Of a DNA stretch of 42,064 nucleotides, positions 27,001-36,050 are shown in pieces; within the stretch, counting starts at the first letter, position 1; every line of letters begins with the position of its first letter. The translations under genes and the position numbers were made by a program. The notes under the pieces are model-generated. The model did not search any database and was not told where the DNA came from. It was given only the letters and a program-made list of their open reading frames with translations. The DNA comes from an uncultured Clostridia bacterium (GTDB taxonomy: Bacteria > Bacillota > Clostridia > TANB77 > CAG-508), in assembly GCA_944390295.1 (NCBI GenBank), contig CALXPV010000006.1:1-42064 (forward strand). Direction: 5' to 3'.

Positions 27001-28226
27001 TCTGAACTATACAATGTTACTGTTACTCCTTCCAGAGGTGAATCTGGCGGATCTCCTGTACTATTATAGTAACCGTTTTCTCTCTGATCTTTATTTATTA
27101 CTTGGTCTTTGAAGACCTTACCTCCCAGATCCATAAAACTGTCATTGAATACTGTCATCGTTGAGTCATCATCTAACGTTACATTCATATTTGTTAAATC
27201 ATAAAATGTTTGTCCATTCCATGTTGCATAACCTGTTATATCATAATTATATGGTGTTTCTACTTCTTTAATTGTATAATCTCCTATTAGTACATCTTCT
27301 ATTATTGCTTCACCTTTAGAGTTTGTTGTTCCTCTATATTGTACTTTTCCATCACTCCAAAGTTCATATTTTGCACCTGATACTAATATCTCTGGTTCAT
27401 ATCTATCTTTCTTTATTATTTTTAATTGAACTACACCTAAAACTCCTGGAAGTGTTGCACTATCACTAGACGTGGTTGATTCTTCTTCGTGTTGATAATG
27501 TTCAACTACTTGTACTGAACCTGGACCATTTTTACATTCATAACCATCATGTCCAGATCCAACTGGGCTTACTGAATAACATGTTAATATATACTGATAA
27601 CATACTTTTTTGCTTACAGTTCCAGTAACATTAACAGTTACGCTATCAATTTTTTTAACTTTTTCTGACTTTTTTATATATATATAAAATTGTCCATTAT
27701 TTGTAATATTGCTTACACTATACTTTCCATCACTAGAAGTAGAATTATTATTTAATGTTACTGTTCCTTTATCTGTTGTCACTACAACTGAACTAATCGA
27801 ACCTTGAAATGATACCGAATAAGGTCCAATTTGATATGTGTCATCATTATATCTTTTCCATTCTAAGTTGTTCTTATTGGTTTTATCTGTAACACTTGCT
27901 GTAGTTCCCGATGTATAATCTGTATGAGCATAATATTTATTTGTTACACTATAATAATGATGTGCTCCATATGATTTACCACATTGTCCTGCTTCACCTT
28001 GTTGTGTACAGTTATATGGAGCATAGGGATCATATTCTACTAAATCTTCAAAGTGAATATCCAAACCACTTTGACCTTCATATAAAGTTGGTGTTTCCGA
28101 CATATTAGGATAGCTTGCATTTCCTGCACTAGCATTTACACTATTTATATTAAATATAATCATATATAATATAAACATTAATAATATTAATAATATTCTC
28201 TTTATATTTCTTTTTAATGTACTCAT
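24060..28226 (-). CDS. Giant surface protein with SpaA/SdrD-B-like modules and C-terminal membrane anchor
   Basis: 1388 residues. The N-terminal hydrophobic signal (about 8-35) is followed by an N-terminal region with several Cys residues. A SpaA/prealbumin-like module lies around 260-345 (VQLKIIKKD, then YTIKEVETP, with a Lys and Glu placed as in isopeptide-forming domains). SdrD-B-like modules start near 370 (GGKVFKDQ) and 803 (ISGTVFEDSP), with DUF11-like beta repeats between and after. The C-terminus is one transmembrane helix (~1361-1383) and basic tail KKKVLLK. No LPXTG; the stretch before the helix is IVPFGQNRQ. It is coupled to the 1653-residue gene upstream: its RBS lies in that gene's last codons and only 3 nt separate stop and start. 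Likely an adhesive or structural surface component; ligand unknown. Confidence 0.88.
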   Translation of the reverse strand: MSTLKRNIKRILLILLMFILYMIIFNINSVNASAGNASYPNMSETPTLYEGQSGLDIHFEDLVEYDPYAPYNCTQQGEAGQCGKSYGAHHYYSVTNKYYAHTDYTSGTTASVTDKTNKNNLEWKRYNDDTYQIGPYSVSFQGSISSVVVTTDKGTVTLNNNSTSSDGKYSVSNITNNGQFYIYIKKSEKVKKIDSVTVNVTGTVSKKVCYQYILTCYSVSPVGSGHDGYECKNGPGSVQVVEHYQHEEESTTSSDSATLPGVLGVVQLKIIKKDRYEPEILVSGAKYELWSDGKVQYRGTTNSKGEAIIEDVLIGDYTIKEVETPYNYDITGYATWNGQTFYDLTNMNVTLDDDSTMTVFNDSFMDLGGKVFKDQVINKDQRENGYYNSTGDPPDSPLEGVTVTLYSSEPGSQPETMNTDKDGNYKFLHKSKAYEYYIKFTYNGQIYEPTTYNVGESSDSPDRKLRSYATETPSERDSFNAKFSPVDSNNTVPLWTDTTNSEFLINAYTGPSGSDSIVYYDKDNTEDELLNINLGLLEREKFDFNLRKDLVNVEVRINGKEHTYDYPGGELPLEVDMRGTDVAPYEREISRSDLGYSGRNRLEVYITYVIQIQNESVGQITGYVTDLNDYYDTSYNYMESWDENNNTINWTQTSQVSRNGKTYNSMHTTSLANTGITDRKYVYIRYQLSDQTIRELFDSNKESTEENLAEIAGYRNTYTNNKTDLNGKTMTTAGETAGLIDIDSTPNNMDPVSSEVQNFIAESKTDSYQNLSAEEKTTRSREVFEDDADYAPGLRIKPGPARTISGTVFEDSPDITKLNNNERIGDGELTNEDTQRVNKVQVELICINQDTTGKWSENEDVMNWYESEDGQKVSDVTVRTGTDGTYTISGYIPGDYFIRFTYGDKECLQAVQNENQMYTGQDYKSTLYFEENYEGEDNYWYAETTPRSNDATDNQSRREEVNSYSRTLQYSNATVLDSDRNSSNVPTLAEKTYMYATTAGMNMEVEYTGDEKLEYDVTNVDFGIIERPRTKIILHKNVGNVRLLATDGNTIFDSGATAPGLTWISNKYKPDRELDVQGLVEGTVDEALLYGATAQISYTFTITNESEIDYNDVNYYVRGEKPADSKLNKMNVNKIIDYIPNILEYHDEYTNRTGEIIINTSGSVRDKDGNVVGSATAKAKETDKKIWDVKKTRGATLSEAEYRVSGKELLGEQVFKDVNQYIDQVVQFPSSDNYPSDITGAINSDPTKSKGILEPSGQIELKNVLTLSRVISRDEDLAGDESATNVPDENVAEIIQVTIDNGRRPYYEATRDDASGNPQTLLITETPGNANPTDKTTLLELDTSISEEVHFIVPFGQNRQLIIIIATIIGLGILVIGVIIIKKKVLLK

Positions 28227-28229
28227 TTC

Positions 28230-31200
28230 CTACCTCCCTTCTATTTTATATTTTCTTATAATACTGATTCCTCCTACTACAATTACTAATAATACAATTA
28301 ATAAAGATACATTTAATATAGTTCTACCAGTGCTTGTACCTATGATAAGTCTTGCACTCGAAGTATTGTTTTCTTCATTATTATCTAATGCGTTATTATC
28401 ATTAGTTGCTTCAAAATAAGCATTATTATTTATAATTCCTAAATTTTCTTGTGTTAATTCTTTTGTAGCAATTAAAGTTACTTGTTTTGACTCTCCGGCA
28501 TTTAACTCACTTACTTCTGTATTGTATAATTTTCCATTTGATTCATACCAATTTTTATTTAAAATTTGGTTAAATGATAATCCTTCTGGCAATTCATCAA
28601 TTATTGATTGAATATATCCTTTTGTTTCTCCATTATTTGTAATAGTTATTGTGTATTCAATATTTGCAGTAGTTCCTTCTATGTTTCTTCCTGCTATTTC
28701 TAATTTTCCCATTTTAACATTGTCATAAGTATAATTTCTTTGAGAGCCATTTCTTTGTATAGTTTGAACTCCTGAAAGTACCTTATCTATTCCAATGTCA
28801 AATGTAGCTGTTCTAATTAATCCCATATTAATATAATTTACATTACTATCTGTTATTTCTATTACATCTGTCATTCCTACATATTCTGTATTGCCATCTA
28901 TTGTTGCAGTTGTTTCAATTGCTTTAGATGTTATAACATTACTTTCTCCTTCTTTCATATATTGTGTAATTTTATAATTATTCCTATTGAATCTAAATAC
29001 AACAATATACCTTCCAGGCTCTAATCCACTTAATGTATATCCACTACCTGATGAAGTAGCTTTTATATCTTGTCCAACTGCGTTTTCTGCGATTTCGGAT
29101 GTTTCCGCATCTACAACAGTAACTTCATTTCCTGAAATTAATTCTTCACTAGAATCCATCGTTCCATCTTCATTGCTATCTAACCAAATCGAACCACTTA
29201 TGTTATATCTACCTTCTTGATTATTTGGATTATCTGGATCATCTGGATTATTTGGATTTTCTGGATTTTGTTCACTTATTCCATAATGAACTATTTCATT
29301 TGACGTTTTCTCTGGAATATAATCTCCATATGCTCTTGCTATATTAGTCAATGTAGTATTTTGTTCTAACTCTTTTACGGTAACTACAATGTTTATTGAT
29401 ATAGTTTTTCCTGCTGGTATCATACTGGTAATTGTTACTTCATTTTTTTCTTTATTATATTTTGGCAATCCAGTTGAAGTAATATAATCATCAGAATCAA
29501 AGGTAGTACTAAAATCAAAGAATTCATTTGTCTCAGTATTATATGGTTCTTCAAATTTATTATATTCCATTGTTTCTGGTTGTACTTCTTTAGGGAATGT
29601 ATCCGTAATATAAATTTTTGAGTCTATATCTTTACTATTATTTGTTATCTTTATTGTATATGTTATTTCGTCGTTACTTTTCACCTCTTGATTTGCAGTT
29701 GGTGAACTTTTTTCTATTGTTATATCAGCTCCTAGAATTGTATTATTTGAAATATTAGATCTATATATTTCATCTCCTACTTTTGTATTTCCTGGAAATT
29801 TAAATACCGTTTCAAGATCTGTCATTTCTGTTACATCTGCTGAAAATCTTATTTCTGCTACTTCACCTGCTTCTATTTTATTTACTTTAAAAGTTACTAT
29901 ATTGTCATTAATTTCTGTAAACGTATTATCTTCATTTAAAACTGCATCACTCAATCCATCGTTTATAACTCTTGGATTTGAAGCAGTTAATCCATTAGGT
30001 ACTTCTATTGTGCTTTCTACATCCTTTATATCTTCATCTGTCATATTATAAATAAAATATCCATATGTATATTGATTTTTATTATTTAAGAACGTTCTTT
30101 TAATGTACGCTAATTCTACTTTTAATTTCCCTTGTTTTATTATAGTTGTTAAACTACCTGTAGTCTGTGTTTCACCATTAAGTTTTAAATTAAATTCTGA
30201 CTTTGCAATCTTTTGTATAGAATTATCTTCTATTTTTTTAGCCCTAAGATTATATTCTATTGATTTTGTTTCTCCGACATCTAATGAATTTACTTTTAGT
30301 GTTAATTTATCTGTATCAGGTTGTTCTGTATATACTCCAATATATTTACCTGCAGTCGTTCCTTCTTGTTCTAAAAATGGATTTTCATTTGCTGTTACAT
30401 ATATCATTCCATCAGGAACCGGTGCTTCTATTTCTATGTTTTCCACAGTGTTATTACTATTGTTTGTAACATCTATTTTAAAATTTAAAATCTCATATTC
30501 AAATACTTCTGAATTTTCTACTAAATCTGTATCTCCGACTTTAGCTGTAATTTTCACATCTATGCTACTATTACTAGCTGAAGCAACTGTGTTGCTATCA
30601 TTATTAATAGAATTTTGTACTTCTGGTGTAGCTACACCTAAAGTTTGTGTTGTTTCTAGACTTTGTCCATCTAAATTATATCTAACTGTATATGTTGTAA
30701 AAGTTTTTTGATTTGCAGAAAGTTGTGCAGGAATATTAATGTTATATGCAAAGTTAAATTCATCTGCTTTTGCAATATTATTATTTAAAACAATCTTATA
30801 TGATTTAACGCTTGACATATTTCCTATGTCTGTTTTCCAATTTCCACTATTTTCATCTATCTCATTATTTTCAGAATAATATACTGTTGCATCAATCCCA
30901 CTTGTTTTTAATGCTTCTTTTAAGTTTGCATCAAATGTACTTCCTAGATCTCCGCCATTTGCATTAGTATTTCCTGCAAATGGTACTTTACCTAAAATTC
31001 TTACATTGCTAATTTCACTTTCGTAGTTATTAACAATTGTAGTATTTAAACTTGCTGTTTTAGCATCTGAATTTATTTCTAGTTGTCCTGTAACAGTATT
31101 TTCGTCTAATGACATTTGCGAATCATTATTGTTATATCCACTTAAAGAACTAACCGTAATTAATCCTGATTTTGCAGTTATATTAAATGGTATATTTATA

Positions 31201-33191
31201 CAGTCTTTATTTTGTGCACTATATTCTGTATGTTGTGCAAGTTCATTTGTATAAGTCATTTGTACATTACATTCTTTAGTTGATACTGTATTTTTTAACT
31301 TTATAGCCGCTGGAATTAATATTTTTGTTCCATCTTGAATTCCTAATTTATAATTTGTCTCTTCACCAGATAATTTAATGATTAGTTCTCTATTATCTTT
31401 TAAATTAGCTGATTCTAATTTTAATTCTGTATTATATAGTAAAGATATTTCTCCTATACTTATGCTTTCAATTTCTTCTGGAAATACAATATGTATTTCA
31501 GGATTTTTAAATAAGTCATAAGCATTACTATTTGTTACTAAATTTAATGTAAAATTAACATTATTATCTACAAAAGGTGTTAATGTTGTTTGATCCATTT
31601 GTAGGTCTACTTTTGTATATGTTTCATTTAATTTAACTTCTCCTTCGTAGTTTTTATCAATTTTAATTCCTTCTTTTATAGCGGAAAATCTTTTAATTAC
31701 ATTCATTTTATAATTCAATTTTGAATCGATAACTTTACCATTTCTTAATTCTAAAATTCCTTCTACTTGTGGTTTACTTATTTCTATTCTTATATTTCTT
31801 TGATTTTTTTCATAAGATACTTCTAGTTCACCATTACTATTTTTTTCGGAATCTTTATTTAAAGTTCCAATTAAATTATCATCACTGTCATATATATTTA
31901 TATATCCTTCTTCTCCTAGTACTTTTTTAAACATAGATTCTTTAACAGCAATAGATTTATAATATATTTTATCTGTTACTCCTTCATCTTCTCCTAGTTT
32001 AAAAACAGTATTATTCGTACTTACATCTATTTTTTCTTTTGCATCTTTATTACTTATATTTAATTTGTAATATAAGTTATAAGCTGTCTCATTATAGTTA
32101 TCATATAAAAATCCTTTATTAATAAGTTCTGGACTGTATACTTCTGCTGAAATGTTACTTCCTATTTTTTTTGTAATTTCGTGTTGTTTACTATAATTTG
32201 TTTGAATTGTATTTTCTGTTGAATATACTTTTACATCAGCTACTACATTTGTTGCAATTTGTAATTTTTCTTTTAACAAGTCATTAATCTTTGCATTATA
32301 TATGTATGTAACTACATATTCGTCAGCATCATCGTAAAAACTAATTTCATTATTTTCATTTGTTGTATTATTTATTTTTACTTCTATGTTTCCACTATTT
32401 TGGTCATATGTATAATTATTTGCTCCAAAATTGCTTCCAAATTCATCTCCATTAGTTGCTTTAGTTCTATTTGCATATATTCTAACTTCTGATGGTAACA
32501 TCTTATTTATTTGTGGAGCTGTAATATGTAAATTTGTTTGTTCTACAGGGCTTTTTCTTTCGTTTTGTCTCAATGTTATTTTTTCTTGTAATAATGTTTT
32601 ATCATTACTTGGTAAAAATGCTAAGATTTCTGAAGTTAGACTAAATGCTGTATTTAAATTCCATTTAACCTTAATAGTAATTTCTTTCTTTATATTTCTT
32701 TCTTTTCCATTATTATCTATATATGTTGCTACTAAATTAACTTTTGTCTCTCTATCAATATAATCTAACAAAATCCTATCTTTTTTATCCATTGTTACTG
32801 GAATTGAAATTGTTTTCTCTGTAGTTACATCCTTAATATTTACTGTATTATTTTCTAATTTCTGTACATTCTCATCTTGAACATTTTGCATAACAAAATT
32901 AGGATTATCTACCGAAACTTGTATATTGGTTAAATATCCTTCATCAACGTTAATATTAAAGTTTAAACTTGTTATATTCTCTTCGCTTATTTCTACACTA
33001 TGTGCTTGTTGGTTACCATTTACAAGGTATGCGTCAAATTTAACATGTCTATTATTCGTGCTATTCCCCTGTTTTTCTAGTTCATCTGTTGCAGCATATA
33101 CATTAGTTGGAATAAAGCATATTTCTCCTACTATTATTAAAACCAACAAAATAGCTGACAGTAGTGTTCTCCAAATTTTAGCCCTATCCAT
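28230..33191 (-). CDS. Giant surface protein with DUF11/SdrD-B-like repeats and C-terminal membrane anchor
   Basis: 1653 residues. RBS AGGGAGGTCAAT before the ATG. The signal peptide (1-33) ends PTNVYA before ATDEL. A very long Asn/Thr/Ser/Glu-rich beta region follows, with DUF11-like repeats recognisable near 927 (EIEAPVPDGM), 1183 (TYTIKITNNS, YITDTFP) and 1523 (EYTITITNNG, DELPEGL). There is a PN/PD-rich hinge (ENPNNPDDPDNPNN) and an SdrD-B-like module from ~1330 (ISGSIWLDSNEDGTMDS, with Asp/Asn spacing suited to Ca2+). It ends with a transmembrane helix and basic tail RKYKIEGR; before the helix is IIGTSTGRT, not LPXTG. First gene of a two-gene surface operon. Family of the N-terminal ~850 residues not recognised. 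Probably adhesion or surface layer; no ligand evidence. Confidence 0.88.
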   Translation of the reverse strand: MDRAKIWRTLLSAILLVLIIVGEICFIPTNVYAATDELEKQGNSTNNRHVKFDAYLVNGNQQAHSVEISEENITSLNFNINVDEGYLTNIQVSVDNPNFVMQNVQDENVQKLENNTVNIKDVTTEKTISIPVTMDKKDRILLDYIDRETKVNLVATYIDNNGKERNIKKEITIKVKWNLNTAFSLTSEILAFLPSNDKTLLQEKITLRQNERKSPVEQTNLHITAPQINKMLPSEVRIYANRTKATNGDEFGSNFGANNYTYDQNSGNIEVKINNTTNENNEISFYDDADEYVVTYIYNAKINDLLKEKLQIATNVVADVKVYSTENTIQTNYSKQHEITKKIGSNISAEVYSPELINKGFLYDNYNETAYNLYYKLNISNKDAKEKIDVSTNNTVFKLGEDEGVTDKIYYKSIAVKESMFKKVLGEEGYINIYDSDDNLIGTLNKDSEKNSNGELEVSYEKNQRNIRIEISKPQVEGILELRNGKVIDSKLNYKMNVIKRFSAIKEGIKIDKNYEGEVKLNETYTKVDLQMDQTTLTPFVDNNVNFTLNLVTNSNAYDLFKNPEIHIVFPEEIESISIGEISLLYNTELKLESANLKDNRELIIKLSGEETNYKLGIQDGTKILIPAAIKLKNTVSTKECNVQMTYTNELAQHTEYSAQNKDCINIPFNITAKSGLITVSSLSGYNNNDSQMSLDENTVTGQLEINSDAKTASLNTTIVNNYESEISNVRILGKVPFAGNTNANGGDLGSTFDANLKEALKTSGIDATVYYSENNEIDENSGNWKTDIGNMSSVKSYKIVLNNNIAKADEFNFAYNINIPAQLSANQKTFTTYTVRYNLDGQSLETTQTLGVATPEVQNSINNDSNTVASASNSSIDVKITAKVGDTDLVENSEVFEYEILNFKIDVTNNSNNTVENIEIEAPVPDGMIYVTANENPFLEQEGTTAGKYIGVYTEQPDTDKLTLKVNSLDVGETKSIEYNLRAKKIEDNSIQKIAKSEFNLKLNGETQTTGSLTTIIKQGKLKVELAYIKRTFLNNKNQYTYGYFIYNMTDEDIKDVESTIEVPNGLTASNPRVINDGLSDAVLNEDNTFTEINDNIVTFKVNKIEAGEVAEIRFSADVTEMTDLETVFKFPGNTKVGDEIYRSNISNNTILGADITIEKSSPTANQEVKSNDEITYTIKITNNSKDIDSKIYITDTFPKEVQPETMEYNKFEEPYNTETNEFFDFSTTFDSDDYITSTGLPKYNKEKNEVTITSMIPAGKTISINIVVTVKELEQNTTLTNIARAYGDYIPEKTSNEIVHYGISEQNPENPNNPDDPDNPNNQEGRYNISGSIWLDSNEDGTMDSSEELISGNEVTVVDAETSEIAENAVGQDIKATSSGSGYTLSGLEPGRYIVVFRFNRNNYKITQYMKEGESNVITSKAIETTATIDGNTEYVGMTDVIEITDSNVNYINMGLIRTATFDIGIDKVLSGVQTIQRNGSQRNYTYDNVKMGKLEIAGRNIEGTTANIEYTITITNNGETKGYIQSIIDELPEGLSFNQILNKNWYESNGKLYNTEVSELNAGESKQVTLIATKELTQENLGIINNNAYFEATNDNNALDNNEENNTSSARLIIGTSTGRTILNVSLLIVLLVIVVGGISIIRKYKIEGR

Positions 33192-33237
33192 ATTGACCTC
33201 CCTAGTTTATTGTTTAAGAATAATTCCTTTATTTATA

Positions 33238-33265
33238 ATTATAAAGTTATTATTTTTTTAGTAAA
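33238..33265 (-). promoter_or_regulatory. Possible promoter of the surface-protein operon
   Basis: Minus-strand TTTACT (33260-33265), 16-nt spacer, TATAAT (33238-33243), about 45 nt before the ATG at 33191. The -35 match is modest. Confidence 0.4.
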
Positions 33266-33631
33266 TATGTATATTTCACATATTACATAAAATATGTCCT
33301 ACCTCCTTACGGATATTCTTTTTTTTTGCAATATTATTTTTTTATTACATTTTTATTAATTTTTTTTATTCAATAAACTTATTTTGTATAAAATATACGG
33401 AAATCAATATAAATAACTTTTTAAATATTTTTATCAAAATAATATATTAAATTAATTATCTATGATATTCCTTCATAAATTAAGAACTTTTTAATTTTTA
33501 TTAATGGACAACTCTCGCTTCGCGAGAACTTTTCTCTATTTTTTTCAATTTAACTATATATATTTAAGTTCTCTAAGAAAGGTGAAGATTTGTCGATGCG
33601 AAAAATTACATAGTAATTTTTTCTATCTAAC
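33266..33631. other. AT-rich non-coding region with hairpins
   Basis: No convincing gene. On the minus strand an AGGAGG at ~33303-33308 is not followed by an ORF; the first ATG is immediately followed by TAA. Palindromes: 33513-33527 (TCTCGC, TTC loop, GCGAGA) and 33602-33620 (AAAATTAC, ATA loop, GTAATTTT). The latter matches the 23911 hairpin with a compensatory base-pair change. No cyclic di-GMP riboswitch motif was found. Confidence 0.5.
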
Positions 33632-33666
33632 AAAAAAGCTAGATACTAATTGTATCTAGCTTTTTT
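33632..33666 (-). terminator. Terminator after the M23 hydrolase gene
   Basis: Stem AAAAAAGCTAGATAC / GTATCTAGCTTTTTT with a ~5-nt loop, 5 bp beyond the stop at 33672. Confidence 0.9.
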
Positions 33667-33671
33667 AGTAA

Positions 33672-34889
33672 TTATAAATATTTTTCTGGATTAACTCTTA
33701 CTCCATTTATTCTTATTTCAAAATGAAGATGAGCCCCTCCTCTTGGATTACTTGGTGTTGGTCTTGGTTGTACATTTCCTGTATTTCCAACATTCATTAT
33801 TTGTTGTCCTTGTTTTACTTTTTGGCCTACTTTTACTTTTCTACTTCCTGGTTTTCCATGTGCATATAATGTTATAGCACCATCATCATGTAAAATAGCA
33901 ATATATTCACCATAACTTCTATAACTTCCTATTTTATTTCCATTAGAATCATAGTTTGGTATATTTCCTGTTAAAGTTTCCGAGATTACAACTTTTCCGC
34001 TTTTAGCAGCAACCACTGATTTTCCATAGTTACCTCCAAAATCTACTCCACCATGTCCAGAGTATCCATAAAAACCACAAGTAATATTTGCTTTACTTAA
34101 TCCCGGAATTGGGCATATATAACCTTTTGAACTACTAGATCCGCCACCTGATCCTCCAGATGGTTTACTTGGTTTGTTCGCATTTGCAATTTCCTCAAGT
34201 CTTTTATCTATTGCTGCCTTATCTCTTTCAAATTGTGCTATATCTTCTTGTAATTGTTTTGCTTCTCCAGATAACTCATCTATATATCCTTCTTTTTCTT
34301 TTTTCGTCGAATTCAATTCTTTAGTTTTTTGTTCTTTTTCACTTTTTAAATTTTCAATTTCTTTTTTGTCATTTTCTAAAGTCTGTTTAATCTCCTCTAT
34401 TTCTTTTTTCTCTTTATCCATTTGTTCTAGTAAGTCTAAGTCATACGAAGTTAATTCCGTTATTAAATAATAGTTAGATATAAATTCCACTAAACTACTA
34501 GATGTTAATAACATATCCAAATATGAAACTGTTCCTGCTTCATATATTGTAATTAAACGTTCATCTAATAGTTCTGAATTTTCATCATATTCTTTTTGTT
34601 TTTCTTTTAATTTAGCTTCATTTTCTTCTATAGAATTATTTAAATCATCTAATTTATCATTTAATGAATCTATAGAGCTTTGGTATTTATCAATTTGAGA
34701 TTGTAAAGAATCTACTTGTTTTTCTGCTTCGCTCTTATTATTATTTACATCCTTTAAATCATCTTTAGCTTCATTTATTTTGTTTTGTAAATCTGTAGAA
34801 TCTTTCTGTGAAACAGCAAGTGTTGTATTTGTAACTATTATTGTTATTGCAATTAAAAGTATGAATGTCTTTTTCAACATTTTTTTCAT
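33672..34889 (-). CDS. M23 peptidoglycan endopeptidase with N-terminal coiled coil (EnvC/PcsB-like layout)
   Basis: 405 residues. RBS GGAGG before the ATG. A signal peptide (about 1-27, LLIAITIIVTNTTLAVS) is followed by a long Lys/Glu/Leu/Ser-rich coiled coil (~30-245), a Gly/Ser-rich linker (SGGSGGGSSSS) and an M23 LytM domain (~262-405). The zinc and catalytic signature is complete: HGGVD with His279 and Asp283, YAHG, and HLHFE with His387 and His389. Family enzymes cut stem-peptide cross-links, and coiled-coil versions are usually held inactive until engaged by FtsEX-like partners; no ftsEX is in the window. It follows an 84-residue gene by ~33 nt, probably in one transcript. Confidence 0.93.
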   Translation of the reverse strand: MKKMLKKTFILLIAITIIVTNTTLAVSQKDSTDLQNKINEAKDDLKDVNNNKSEAEKQVDSLQSQIDKYQSSIDSLNDKLDDLNNSIEENEAKLKEKQKEYDENSELLDERLITIYEAGTVSYLDMLLTSSSLVEFISNYYLITELTSYDLDLLEQMDKEKKEIEEIKQTLENDKKEIENLKSEKEQKTKELNSTKKEKEGYIDELSGEAKQLQEDIAQFERDKAAIDKRLEEIANANKPSKPSGGSGGGSSSSKGYICPIPGLSKANITCGFYGYSGHGGVDFGGNYGKSVVAAKSGKVVISETLTGNIPNYDSNGNKIGSYRSYGEYIAILHDDGAITLYAHGKPGSRKVKVGQKVKQGQQIMNVGNTGNVQPRPTPSNPRGGAHLHFEIRINGVRVNPEKYL

Positions 34890-34922
34890 AAAAAAACCTC
34901 CAGATTTCTTTTGTATTTTTAA

Positions 34923-35177
34923 TTATTTTTTTATTGCAACTAGTAATTCATTGTCCAATATTTCTTGTGTTTTTCCTTTGTATGTATATGTTTCTCCTGT
35001 TTTATATACTAAATATCCTGTATTCATAAGTTTTTGTGCTATTAGTTGTAAAAAGATTATAGAGTCTTCTTCTGACAAATTTAATTTCATTCTAACTTCA
35101 TAAAAAGAAAATCTAATGATTTCCTTGTTTTCTGCTAGTTTTGAATTTAAATAATTATCTATAAATTCTAATGTCAT
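34923..35177 (-). CDS. Small hypothetical protein, possibly winged-helix-like
   Basis: 84 residues, RBS AAGGAG 7 nt before the ATG. Helical N-terminus (MTLEFIDNYLNSKLAENKEI), helices around YEVRMKLNLSEEDSIIFLQL and AQKLMNTG, then a short beta pair (YLVYKTGETYTYKG) are consistent with a small winged-helix fold, a weak inference. No membrane segment. Shares a transcript with the M23 gene. Confidence 0.65.
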   Translation of the reverse strand: MTLEFIDNYLNSKLAENKEIIRFSFYEVRMKLNLSEEDSIIFLQLIAQKLMNTGYLVYKTGETYTYKGKTQEILDNELLVAIKK

Positions 35178-35204
35178 TCTAATTCTCCTTATCTTTTTGC
35201 CATA

Positions 35205-35233
35205 ATATTATCACATTTTTGTTTTATTGTAAA
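35205..35233 (-). promoter_or_regulatory. Promoter of the small protein/M23 operon
   Basis: Minus-strand TTTACA (35228-35233), 17-nt spacer, TAATAT (35205-35210), about 28 nt before the ATG. Confidence 0.45.
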
Positions 35234-35285
35234 TCTCTTTTTGATACTATTGTATTTTTAATAAAATATTTATATAATATAGTTC

Positions 35286-35413
35286 ATAAGAAAAGTGGCT
35301 TCGCCACGTGTGCAGATTGCTTTGCAATCGCACGAATATAGGTAACTTAACCTTGTTATATACGTAAAAATCTGTCGATTTTTCCTATATAATAAGAAAA
35401 GTGGCTTTGCCAC
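35286..35413. repeat. Palindrome cluster with a 22-bp direct repeat
   Basis: A 22-bp direct repeat at 35286-35307 and 35392-35413 differs at one base in the loop; each copy carries the hairpin GTGGC-TT(C/T)-GCCAC, spelled GTGGCTTCGCCAC or GTGGCTTTGCCAC. Between them are GTGC-a-GATTGC/GCAATC-GCAC (35310-35333) and a larger palindrome at 35354-35392 (outer arms TTATATA/TATATAA, inner AAAAATC/GATTTTT). No gene is present in this ~287-bp gap. Confidence 0.75.
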
Positions 35414-35464
35414 ATACGAACTGTTTAAAATTGCAAAAGATAATTATATAGTATCGAGGTAAAT

Positions 35465-36049
35465 ATGAGAAAAATTGAATTTAATGAACTAAAGCTAAAA
35501 AATAATTGTTCTGAGGAACAATTCTATGAAATTTATATGAATGGACTTGAATCCACCCCTTTAGAAAACAGCATTATTGGCAAACCTTCAAAAAAATATG
35601 AAGTTTGTTTTTTAAATATTTTAGATGGAAAAATTATTGCTATCAATAAAAATTATATTAATAATGATAATCTTGATGAGCAAGAACTTTACTATGACTA
35701 TGATATTGCAAAACAAATTGCTAATACTTTATCAGATATTCAAGATGGTATTGTTGCAGAACAATATGAATTTATAGAACTATATAAAGATGAACGTCTA
35801 AAAAAAGATAAACTAATTTCTGATTTAAAAGCTGAAGATGAAAAAATATTTGATGAGAAAGAAAAAGAATACAATATACTTATTAATTCTAAATTGTATT
35901 CAGAATATCAAAAAGTACTTGAAGAAAATAACAAATTAAAATTGGAAAATAAAAATTTACTTGAAACTAACCAAAAGAAAACTGGCTTTTTTGCTAAGTT
36001 AGTAAATAAAATAAGAACAAAAAAATTAAAATTATCGAATGGAGAATAA
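35465..36049 (+). CDS. Hypothetical protein with C-terminal coiled coil
   Basis: 194 residues, RBS GAGGT before the ATG. N-terminal ~100 residues mixed alpha/beta (KYEVCFLNILDGKIIAINKN); residues ~105-170 are Lys/Glu-rich and likely coiled coil (YSEYQKVLEENNKLKLENKN); the end is basic (KLVNKIRTKKLKLSNGE). No signal peptide. The stop is one base before the ATG of the DHH phosphoesterase, whose RBS lies in its last codons, so the two are translationally coupled and may work together. No family recognised. A weak promoter (TTTAAA, 17 nt, TATAGT) ends at ~35452. Confidence 0.75.
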   Translation: MRKIEFNELKLKNNCSEEQFYEIYMNGLESTPLENSIIGKPSKKYEVCFLNILDGKIIAINKNYINNDNLDEQELYYDYDIAKQIANTLSDIQDGIVAEQYEFIELYKDERLKKDKLISDLKAEDEKIFDEKEKEYNILINSKLYSEYQKVLEENNKLKLENKNLLETNQKKTGFFAKLVNKIRTKKLKLSNGE

Positions 36050-36050
36050 T

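Noticed and set aside
33303..33330. Leader peptide after the AGGAGG on the minus strand
   Set aside because: The only ATG in range is directly followed by TAA; no ORF exists.
33192..33631. Cyclic di-GMP riboswitch upstream of the surface operon
   Set aside because: Looked for because of the HD-GYP gene and adhesin-like targets, but the conserved GEMM core is not present on either strand.
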